Positions 34,621 through 43,100 of a DNA stretch of 64,000 nt are shown in pieces. The notes under the pieces were generated by a model. The model ran no database searches. It worked only from the letters and a program-made list of their open reading frames with translations, and was not told the origin of the DNA. Origin of the DNA: Pseudoalteromonas sp. OOF1S-7 (GTDB taxonomy: Bacteria; Pseudomonadota; Gammaproteobacteria; Enterobacterales; Alteromonadaceae); NCBI RefSeq assembly GCF_022347765.1, contig NZ_JAKRFZ010000016.1, positions 44,051 to 108,050 on the forward strand. The letters run 5' to 3'. Each line of letters starts with the position of its first letter. Within the stretch, counting starts at the first letter, position 1. The position numbers were made by a program, and so were the translations under genes.

Positions 34621-35213
34621 GAATTTCCTTCGCTCTGCTCGGTTTTCGGGAGGTAAATGCCAATTATTTCTTTCAGCTCGTCTTGCACCGTTTGTGAATT
34701 ACTGGCGGTCAGCAGATCTTGCAGTGCCTGCCGATAGCGCTTGTTGTTGGTCAGATTTGACATCACTTCATTAAGCAGACGCTTTGTTTCAAGTTTATCT
34801 TTGATTTCCGGGCGGCTGTTTTCGAGGATCCTGTCGGGGCTAAATGCATCCAGATGGGTAAACTGAAGATCACCACCTACCGCACTTTTAACCCGCAATA
34901 ACTTCATCACGGGGTTATATTGCTCAATGGATGTCAGCTTAGTGCCGTTTTCGCTGTGCAGCTTGATGTCGGTGATTTCCGTTGCATCAAAAATATGCCG
35001 TTTATCCAGTGATAAGCGCTGGCCTTGCTCATCGGCCTGACCGATTTGCTTTTTGGCTACAGTACTTTGTTCATGACCTGAGAAACCGGAAAAATCGCCG
35101 GCGATAAGGATCCGCATCGGCAAAGTAATGTCTTCTGGTACACCGTTAATTTGAGTGCGATAACGCAAGGTTACGCGGGATTTTGGCATATTCTTATCAT
35201 CTTGAATGGCCAT
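34617..35213 (-). CDS. tssB: TssB sheath protein (IglA-like)
   Basis: 198 residues. The beginning 'SRVTLRYRTQINGVPEDITL' followed by 'PMRILIAGDFSGF' is typical of TssB (--rv-i-Ye-e--g---k-eLPf-v-v-gDfs). 'LLRVKSAVGGDLQFTHLDAF' and 'LLNEVMSNLTNNKRYRQALQ' correspond to later helices. TssB pairs with TssC to make the sheath. AGGAG lies 5 bp before the ATG. It is the first structural gene of the operon, 30 bp after the AMP-binding gene. Confidence 0.87.
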   Translation of the reverse strand: MAIQDDKNMPKSRVTLRYRTQINGVPEDITLPMRILIAGDFSGFSGHEQSTVAKKQIGQADEQGQRLSLDKRHIFDATEITDIKLHSENGTKLTSIEQYNPVMKLLRVKSAVGGDLQFTHLDAFSPDRILENSRPEIKDKLETKRLLNEVMSNLTNNKRYRQALQDLLTASNSQTVQDELKEIIGIYLPKTEQSEGNS

Positions 35214-35243
35214 AAAAACTCCTGTTTGTTTTATATAAAGCGT

Positions 35244-36989
35244 CTAAGACTTTGTGAGTCTGGTATTGAGTAGATAGCGAATTTCACTCAGGGTGTTGTA
35301 AATCGCTAAATTGGATTTGGCTGCGATTGCGTCCTGATTGGCCTGTAGCTCAGGTATTAGCTTGTCAGGGCTGCTTTCATGGCCCTGATAACGATACGCA
35401 TAACGGACTTGTATCTGGCCAGTTTCGCTCCGCTCGGGTGCCTTTGTATGCGCGTCGGTGAGCAGCCTTTCAGTCGTGCGCTTTACGTCGTGATAGCAGG
35501 TGTCTCTGCCTATGACGTTCTCTGCATCGGGCCTTGCACAATACAAGACCTGCAATTGAGGTGGGCTGTCAGCTAAAAAATGATAAGACACCCACCAGCA
35601 CGCATTGGCGGTGTTTTTTGTCAGATAGCCAAGGATATCGGTATACGGGTAGTTAGGAGTATTTATCTCATTGAAGTAACTGACTTTATCGCCGTAACTC
35701 AGCTTGCCATACCGGGTAATATAAAGCGTATTTGCAGGCAGCGGATACGCGCAATAACCAAACCCGTTTAGTGACGCCGCGCCTGTTTGCTTGTCGACAA
35801 GCATATGCACTCTGCCAGGCAGCGGGAGCACACTGAATGTGTCAGTTTCAGCATTTTTATAACTTAACGCACCGATCCCACCGAGTACTTTATGCCAGAT
35901 AACCCCCATTAATGCCGGCTTTGCGTGCAGGCACTTACGCTGATTAAAACTCAGCCAGCGCTGACTTTGGTTATCGTCGTCCAGAATAACGTAGCGCCTG
36001 CATTGGCGGATATATACGGACTGTTCGATAACTAAATCCCGAAGTGCCGGGGTCAACAGCAAAACCGTGCTGGCGCGCCAGTCTAGCAGTTTGCTCAGCC
36101 ACTTAAATTTACGCAGTGCGCCATTGCCGCGCAGCGCACTGCAGCCAGGGCTCAGCGCTTTAAAACAACCTCCGGCAAACAAACTGGTGAGCATGAGCTG
36201 ATATCGCAACACCCCGGGATTCAGCACCGCCAGGGTGTCGGTTTTTTTCAGATCCAGCGCATACATACTGGATAACATCAGGCTCTGAAAAAACATTTCG
36301 GCTGTTAATGTATAGGCTTTACAGCTGTCTGATGAACTGGGGTCAAACTCAATGCACACAGGCTGATCTGCGCTGTATATGGTCGTGTTTTTTTTCACAC
36401 TATTGAGCAGACAATCATCTGAACATCTGAGTGGCGTTGACACCACATCAGCGACATGCAGCCTGCCCTGGGGCGGATCAACAGATTCACTGAGCCATAC
36501 ACGCTCTGCCTGGGTATTAGCAATGATGTGATCCGGTGTGATGGACACTATTTTTTGCCCGAGCAGGAATCGCTCAAAACGATTATCTTCGGGCATATCC
36601 GCCACACAAAACACACACCCCAGATGCATGGCACTGAGTATATGAACCACTAAGCTCAGGTCGGGTAAGTTCACCAGCATCAAAGTATCGCCACTGGTTA
36701 CGCCGTTTTCTTGCAAGCCAAGTGCAGTGTCAACAATCGCCCGCGCCAGCGCTGAGTAACTAACATGCTCAGAGCGGAACTCTGTCAGCTGCAGTGCCGT
36801 TTTCCCGCCACTTTGCAGTGGCTGTAAAATCAGGTCCTGAATAAAGTTGAACCCCAGCGCCGGGCTGCTCTGTTTTTGCCTGACACGTTTGTCCAGATAA
36901 AGCTGCTGGATCACGTGATCGGGCCATTGAGCACTTGCTTCAACCTGCTCGATATCCAGCAAACTATCGCCCTTAAATTTCACCGACAT
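35244..36989 (-). CDS. Degenerate AMP-binding (ANL/acetyl-CoA synthetase-like) protein
   Basis: 581 residues. The N-terminal half matches adenylate-forming enzymes: 'VSYSALARAIVDTALGLQEN', 'GVTSGDTLMLVNLPDLSLVV' and 'HILSAMHLGCVFCVADMP'. The nucleotide-binding loop that should read like T-S-G-T-T-G-x-P-K-G is instead 'FDPSSSDSCKAYTLTAEM', with the glycines lost. I cannot find the Y-R-T-G-D motif or the C-terminal catalytic Lys. It is therefore probably a pseudoenzyme or has a changed reaction. It lies between the antiterminator and tssB on one strand, so it is part of the T6SS operon. A role in regulation, protein modification or scaffolding is open. Confidence 0.7.
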   Translation of the reverse strand: MSVKFKGDSLLDIEQVEASAQWPDHVIQQLYLDKRVRQKQSSPALGFNFIQDLILQPLQSGGKTALQLTEFRSEHVSYSALARAIVDTALGLQENGVTSGDTLMLVNLPDLSLVVHILSAMHLGCVFCVADMPEDNRFERFLLGQKIVSITPDHIIANTQAERVWLSESVDPPQGRLHVADVVSTPLRCSDDCLLNSVKKNTTIYSADQPVCIEFDPSSSDSCKAYTLTAEMFFQSLMLSSMYALDLKKTDTLAVLNPGVLRYQLMLTSLFAGGCFKALSPGCSALRGNGALRKFKWLSKLLDWRASTVLLLTPALRDLVIEQSVYIRQCRRYVILDDDNQSQRWLSFNQRKCLHAKPALMGVIWHKVLGGIGALSYKNAETDTFSVLPLPGRVHMLVDKQTGAASLNGFGYCAYPLPANTLYITRYGKLSYGDKVSYFNEINTPNYPYTDILGYLTKNTANACWWVSYHFLADSPPQLQVLYCARPDAENVIGRDTCYHDVKRTTERLLTDAHTKAPERSETGQIQVRYAYRYQGHESSPDKLIPELQANQDAIAAKSNLAIYNTLSEIRYLLNTRLTKS

Positions 36990-37045
36990 GCCATACTCTA
37001 TTGAATTGCGAAATTATTTTGACCAGAGCAGCTCTTTTTGACGGT

Positions 37046-37588
37046 TCAAGCCTGAGCCTGTGGCTCTATGTCCAGAAACTCAACCGGGACCGTGATAACC
37101 AAAGATTGTGACAAGCCTTGCAGCGCAAGCGCCACTTTATTGTCTGTTGCATCAGCCAACAGCGCCCCGCGATAGCCTTTTAAACTGCCCTCGCGGATAA
37201 CCACTTGTGCGTCTTTTTTAAGTTGCTTGTCTTCATACATAAGCGCCTCCGGAAACGCCTGCAAAACAGCCTCAATTTGCTCAATGTCTTGATCTGTGAT
37301 GGTTGGAAAGACCTTGCCATGGCCGTTATTGCTGCCGCCATAAGAAACGAAGAAACCAAATTCAGACAGTCGCTCGACTGAACGCATTTCCTCGGGGAGA
37401 AGCTTGGCAAACAGGTAAGACTTAAACGCTGGCTCTTCGATGACCTTGACTCTGTCGGACCATTGCCGGGTTATTTTGCGCAGTGGCAAGTAGCTCGTTG
37501 TTCCCAATGCTTCAAGCTTTGTGTTGAGCCTTTTTTCAGCATTTGGCTGAGTGTAAATCTGAAACCATTTTTTTCTGTCATCGAACAT
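37046..37588 (-). CDS. NusG paralogue, UpxY/RfaH-type transcription antiterminator
   Basis: 180 residues from ATG 37588 (GGAG 9 bp upstream); a GTG at 37615 adds nine residues with no good site. The N-terminal domain begins 'KKWFQIYTQPNAEKRLNTKL' and continues 'TSYLPLRKITRQWSDRVKV' and 'FKSYLFAKL', the NGN pattern of specialised NusG proteins. The C-terminal part has a KOW-like strand pair ('AQVVIREGSLKGYRGALLAD'). Such proteins bind RNA polymerase early in one long operon and suppress termination. It is the first gene of the ~15-kb T6SS operon, where UpxY- and LoaP-type factors usually lie. A matching ops-like recruitment site was not found by eye. Confidence 0.82.
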   Translation of the reverse strand: MFDDRKKWFQIYTQPNAEKRLNTKLEALGTTSYLPLRKITRQWSDRVKVIEEPAFKSYLFAKLLPEEMRSVERLSEFGFFVSYGGSNNGHGKVFPTITDQDIEQIEAVLQAFPEALMYEDKQLKKDAQVVIREGSLKGYRGALLADATDNKVALALQGLSQSLVITVPVEFLDIEPQAQA

Positions 37589-38002
37589 CTGGGCAAGCTC
37601 CGCCACGTCAGTCACAGTGTGCTGAAGTGGTTATTGATTATGTCGGGTTGTGTCGGCTCAAACTTTGCGCGCGGGCACAAAGAGCGATAAGAAGTAGTGT
37701 AATGTTCTGGGAAACAGGAAGCTTTGCCGGATACATGCATTTCTTTGTGTAATGCACAATACATTGCACAAAACAGAAAAACTCCTTAGTAGCCGACTTG
37801 ATTCTGACCATCTGGCTGCATGGTAAAGTGCCATAAGAGCGCTAAGCGTCAGTAACATATCGGATTATTATGCCCACTTACCGCGTATCTATTCCAATTA
37901 GTGTTACAACGTATCATAAATAGGGAGTATCAAACGGCGGTTTGTATTCCCAGTGCAGGTGTATAAGCGGTCAACCACTATTACGAGTTGAGTACGAAAA
38001 CA
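37589..38002. promoter_or_regulatory. Divergent regulatory region for the T6SS operon and an S9 peptidase
   Basis: 414 bp without a gene. It must carry the promoters of both flanking units. A direct repeat TGCACAA at 37753-37759 and 37765-37771 (12-bp spacing, about one helical turn) could be a regulator site. No convincing sigma70 or sigma54 hexamers could be fixed for the minus strand. Confidence 0.4.
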
Positions 38003-40060
38003 ATGAAAAAACTTTCTATTTTAACGTCTTGTATCGCACTGGCGTTGTCTGGATCAGCACTGGCTGCTGAGTCTGCGCACACTAACAATACACTCACCTA
38101 TCAGGATCTGTTCAATATTGAATACGCCGCTAACCCGGTGGTCATGCCGAATGGCAAACAAGTTGTCTATGAGCGCCGCAGCATGGACATCATGACCGAC
38201 AGCCTGAAAAGAAACCTCTGGACGGTATCACTGGACGGAAAAACACACCTACCTTTGCTGTCAGACTCTAAAAATCATTTCAGCCCGGTGTTTTCCCCCG
38301 ACGGCTCTAAAATGGCCTATCTTTCAAGCAAGGAAGGCAAAATACAGATTTATATGCGCGATTTGGCCACTGGCCTGACTGCGCGGGTGACCGATGTCAA
38401 CATGACGCCCGGTGGATTGAGCTTCTCGCCAGATGGAAAGCAACTGGCGTTCTCCATGTTTACACCGGGAAAAACTAAGCCACTATTTAGCCTCGATTTT
38501 AAACCCAAAGATGCTAAATGGGCTGACAATGCCCAGTATATAGACCAAACGTTATTCCAGCGTGATGGTGCTGGCATGAAACGTCCGGGTAATATGCACG
38601 TTTATGTTGTGCCCGCCATTGGTGGCTCACCGCGACAAATTACCTCGGGTAAACACGATTACGCGGGTTCACTGGCCTGGACAAGCGATGGTAAGCAGAT
38701 CATTGTCTCTGCGAATACACATGATGATGCCCAGTTTGACGTATTCAATAGTGATTTGCTGGCCATCGATGTGCTGACATCCAAAATCACCGAGCTGACC
38801 GCTATGTCTGGCCCGGAGCACAGTCCTAAGCTGAGCCCCAACGGTAAAAAGCTGGCATTTGCTGGTTTTGAAGACAATGGCAAATCGAATCAAATCTCTG
38901 AGTTGTATGTAATGAACCCGGATGGCTCAGACATTAAGCGACTGACACCCAACCTTGACCGTAGCGTTGGTAATGTTAAATGGGCCGACAACAGTAAAGG
39001 CTTATATTTCAGTTATGATAACGAAGGGAAAAAACACGTCGCCTATGTCTCTTTATCTGGCAAGATCAAAACGTACACAGATGCGCTGGGCGGCATGAGT
39101 TTAGGCCGCCCTTATACGTCGGGTCATTTTGATGTGACCGGTAATGGTCAAATTGTTTACACTCAGTCCACTGGCGTGCGCCCTGCCGACTTAGCCGTGG
39201 TCAGTAAGCGTGGAAAAGTCACTCAGCTGACCGATCTGAACAGTGATGTGTTCGACCATAAAACACTGAACCAACCTGAGCTGATGGAAGTAAAAAGCAG
39301 TGTCGACGGCAGACGCCTGCAAGCCTGGGTCGTGACCCCGCCCAACTTTGACCCGAATAAAAAGTACCCGCTGATCCTGGAAATTCACGGTGGCCCGCAT
39401 ACCGCGTACGGCCCGGAATTTTCGACCGAAGTACAGTTATTCGCAGCCGCGGGTTACGTCGTCGTTTACGGTAACCCAAGAGGCTCCACCTCAATGGGCG
39501 CTGACTTTGCCAATGAGATTGATAAAAACTACCCGTCAGAGGATTACAACGACCTGATGGACATGGTGGACGGTGTCATTGCCAAAGGCTACGTGGATCA
39601 GGACAACCTGTTTGTCACCGGCGGCTCTGGCGGCGGCACTTTAACCGCCTGGATCATTGGCAAAACAGACCGCTTTAACGCATCTGTGGTTGCAAAGCCC
39701 GTAATCAACTGGACCAGCATGATTGGTGCCTCCGATATCTATACCTTTATGACGCGTTACTGGTTTAGCGATTTGCCGTGGAACGACTACCAGCAATACT
39801 GGAACCGCTCGCCGTTATCTCTGGTTGGTAATGTGAAAACGCCCACTATGGTACTCACCGGTGAACTCGACGTGCGCACCCCAATGAGTGAAAGTGAGCA
39901 GTATTATGGCGCACTGCAACTACAAGGTGTAGACAGCGCTTTTGTGCGCATTCAGGGTGCCTACCATGGCATTGCCGCCAAGCCCTCAAACCTGGCCCGT
40001 AAAGTGGGTAATATCCTGGCCTGGTTTGAGAAGTACAGAACCGACAACAAAGAAGACTAA
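38003..40060 (+). CDS. Exported S9-family peptidase (acylaminoacyl/dipeptidyl peptidase-like)
   Basis: 685 residues from ATG 38003; a TTG at 37988 in the same frame is less likely because the signal peptide begins at the ATG ('MKKLSILTSCIALALSGSAL', cleavage after 'ALAA'). The N-terminal beta-propeller has TolB-like blades ('FSPDGSKMAYLSS', 'FSPDGKQLAFSM', 'LSPNGKKLAFAG'). The hydrolase domain has Ser542 ('GGSGGGT'), Asp623 ('GELDVRTP') and His655 ('AYHGI'). It should degrade peptides in the periplasm, feeding amino acid uptake. A terminator follows at 40069-40091. It is divergent from the T6SS operon. Confidence 0.9.
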   Translation: MKKLSILTSCIALALSGSALAAESAHTNNTLTYQDLFNIEYAANPVVMPNGKQVVYERRSMDIMTDSLKRNLWTVSLDGKTHLPLLSDSKNHFSPVFSPDGSKMAYLSSKEGKIQIYMRDLATGLTARVTDVNMTPGGLSFSPDGKQLAFSMFTPGKTKPLFSLDFKPKDAKWADNAQYIDQTLFQRDGAGMKRPGNMHVYVVPAIGGSPRQITSGKHDYAGSLAWTSDGKQIIVSANTHDDAQFDVFNSDLLAIDVLTSKITELTAMSGPEHSPKLSPNGKKLAFAGFEDNGKSNQISELYVMNPDGSDIKRLTPNLDRSVGNVKWADNSKGLYFSYDNEGKKHVAYVSLSGKIKTYTDALGGMSLGRPYTSGHFDVTGNGQIVYTQSTGVRPADLAVVSKRGKVTQLTDLNSDVFDHKTLNQPELMEVKSSVDGRRLQAWVVTPPNFDPNKKYPLILEIHGGPHTAYGPEFSTEVQLFAAAGYVVVYGNPRGSTSMGADFANEIDKNYPSEDYNDLMDMVDGVIAKGYVDQDNLFVTGGSGGGTLTAWIIGKTDRFNASVVAKPVINWTSMIGASDIYTFMTRYWFSDLPWNDYQQYWNRSPLSLVGNVKTPTMVLTGELDVRTPMSESEQYYGALQLQGVDSAFVRIQGAYHGIAAKPSNLARKVGNILAWFEKYRTDNKED

Positions 40061-40068
40061 GCCTTTGC

Positions 40069-40091
40069 AGCCACCCGTATGGCGGGTGGCT
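40069..40091. terminator. Terminator hairpin between convergent genes
   Basis: A 9-bp stem, AGCCACCCG (40069-40077) and CGGGTGGCT (40083-40091), with a 5-nt loop, is followed by CCTTCCTGTT. It sits between the S9 peptidase and the giant lipoprotein gene. The T tract is imperfect. Confidence 0.65.
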
Positions 40092-40124
40092 CCTTCCTGT
40101 TACCGGGTGACAGTCACAGACTTG

Positions 40125-43100
40125 TTAAAGGCCTCGCAAGTAAACATATGGATGTGCTTCAAGTTCCGCTATCAATGCCTCATCAATCACCGTATTATCG
40201 ACATATATGCTTATCCTTTGCGTTAAGTTGTCCAGCCCGACAACGCTGTTAAGTACGTTCTTTGCAAAGCTGATACTCGTTACTCGGCTATTGGCTGGTA
40301 TCGTAAAACTCGTCGCAGGCACTTCATCCGCCCAAAATTCGCGTACCATACCCGGAATATCAATCGACGCGATCTTCGTTCTTCTGATAGATACACGAGA
40401 CAAAACCTCAAACGATGAGACGTCTAGCTCAGTCAAGTCAGTGTCCGATAAGTACAAATAAGATAATTCTCCACCATTGAAATTAATACTCTTTAACGGG
40501 TTATGCGAAACATCCAGCTTATCATGGAAACCATTGTACTTTGGCAGGTCCAGGTGTTCCAAGGCATTATGGGATACATTGATACTCGAACTAATTTCAC
40601 CTTCCACAGTAAAATCAGTCAGTAAATTGTTGGCTAAATTTAAACTACCATTGATAGCGTCCTGAACCAGATAAAATGACGTTAGCTGATTATGAGATAA
40701 GTCAACATTCTCAAATGTGCCCGACAATTGAGCGGAGGTCAGCTTATTGTTGGCTAAATTCAACTCCCAAACCTCTGAATCTGCTGAAATCGAAATCGAT
40801 TCCAGCAGGTTGCTTTGCGCACTCAGTGAATGTGGGCTTCCTAATACATTGAGCTGGCTAATCTGATTATTGTCAAAATCCAGGTAACTATTCTTGAGAC
40901 TTGCAGGTACAGTTAAGCGCTCCATTGCGTTATTCCGAAAAGAGAAGCTTGAATAACTAATATCTGAATTATCCGGTAATAGAAGGCTTTTCACTGTGCC
41001 CGTATCAGCATACACATTGATATTCGTTGTATGCATCGAAAAATCTAAAAACAACAGATTGTTTCTTCTGATGTTAAGGGCTTTTAGCTTTGGCATCATA
41101 TCAATGTTTAGCTCAGTTAAGGGCGTGTCTGTAATAGACACCTCCTGCACATTAGAACGAGTTGCAAACAGCATATTTTGTAACTGTGAGCCGCTAGCAG
41201 TGAAGCTTTTTATTTCCACCGCCGGAGAAATATCAATCTCTTGTAAATGCGAATCGGACAAATCCAGCCAGCGTAGTCGATCATATCCTGTCAGGTCTAA
41301 CGTTTTAATTGGCGTCTGTTGCAACTCCATACTTTCAAGCTGATGCTCAGGCGTCACGCCCGAAATAGACCGAAGCGCAGAGTCCGTTGCTGCCAGTCTT
41401 GTCAGCCTTTTATTATTTGATAAATCCAGAGTGGTCAAATCTGAACCACTAATGGATAGATTTTCCAGGTTCGGTAAGCCTGATAGTGCCAATTCAGTGG
41501 TGTTTGAACCAACAACACTCAATGACTTGAGCACCGAGGTATCAGGCAGAGTAAGGCGCCCCTGTGGGAGGTTGGCCAATTGCAGCTGTCCTAAATTTAC
41601 TAACCTGGATAGATCTAAATCTAAAGTTTCGCGGTCCTCATAAAATGTCCCCATATCCAAGAGAAGCCCAGTCAAATCGACTAACTGACCGATCCTTACA
41701 CTCCCCTCTTCAGTCAGCGCAATCCCCCTCAACGCGAGACTTGTCAGCGAAGTGAGCTTTTCGATGCCTTCCAGACTCGTCTGAACGCGGTAGTTTAAGC
41801 AAGCAAGCTGACTGGAATACTCCAGGTATTCGTTGCGCCCTCTATCGATACACTCTTTCAGGACTGGATCTGAGATACCCAGTCTGTCCGCGTTCGATTC
41901 AGGCAAAGGTGAAGCAACCATAGTAACCGAGCACGATGTTGTCAAAAGCTCGGATTGAAAGAAAATATAATGGTCGTTCATCCAATCTGGACGTATACCA
42001 CACCCTGAGAAATCAGACGCATACTGCTGTTGCGGGTTCTCCCGCGATAACCTAACTTCGAGCTGTTCACCATATTTAAGGCGGCCGGATACGAGATTGT
42101 GCGTTGCTTCCAGCGCCTCTGAAATATCCAGTGCGACTTCCACAAAAGGCACCTGAAACAACAGCTCTACCTGGTTTTGTGTATCACATTGTCCAGCGAC
42201 AATTGGGCATAACACCAGAGCATCAACATTCACCTCCTGAACCCTATATCTGAAACCATCTTCATCCGGGTATTTCCTGAACACTCCATTTTCGTAATAA
42301 ACCGTAAACTCTGATTGTCCATCAATACTCAGATTGGCGAAATATTTCTGGTAAAGCTGCTCAAACTGCCAGGTACGCAAAGTGCCATTGACCTTTTCAT
42401 AGAACTTAGCTGAATTGAAATAAGCAGGTAATTCAATATCAATTGGAAACGCCGGATCAATCTCCACGGCGCTCAGTGTATCTGATGCTCCGGTGCCTGA
42501 TTGAACGCGAATGTAGGCACGCTGCCCATCCAGTGCAATCACTTCATAGTGCGCAATAGTGCGAGTCTCGCACTCAGGCTGGGTACTCTCGCACAGATGA
42601 TCGTATTCACCGCTCAGTGAGTTATAGCCTGCGGTCACAGTGAGCACATTGTTTTCAATGATTGCTGATGCAGCGCCATTAAACCTGCCCGAACGGTATT
42701 CACCACCGGCAAATAAATAAAACCCATCTATGTCCTGATCGTCGACATTGTGCCACGCGCCTTTGAGCTGTTCGAACCCCAATGATTGATGACCCGTGCG
42801 GATCATGGCCCAGGTACCAAACGCCTGCCAGGAAGCATGATTACCATGATCGGTTTCATGGGCGATGAGCGTATACAGGCTGTCTTCTTTTCTCAACACG
42901 GAGAACGCAGCAAACATGCCGGCTTCATCGGTTAGCTCAAGTCTATTTTCAGCGCTCACCTGCCAGTTAACTTGCCGGTTAAACACTGCCCCATCATCGG
43001 TTGAGTTTAATCTGCCCGTGCCATCCTCATTTAAAGTGAGCTGATATGAGGCCAAAGACTGGTCAAAATTCAAATACCAGTCTCCTGTCAGTTCATCTAC

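Noticed and set aside
22632..37588. Extracellular contractile injection system (eCIS/MAC-type) instead of a T6SS
   Set aside because: TssK, TssE, TssF and TssG-like proteins and TssB/TssC sheath genes fit a T6SS; phage-like sheath, LysM and AAA+ genes of eCIS are missing.
37934..37950. GGCGGTTTGTATTCC as an ops-like site for the NusG paralogue
   Set aside because: It lies on the plus strand leading into the S9 peptidase, not into the T6SS operon, and matches the ops consensus only at its first bases.
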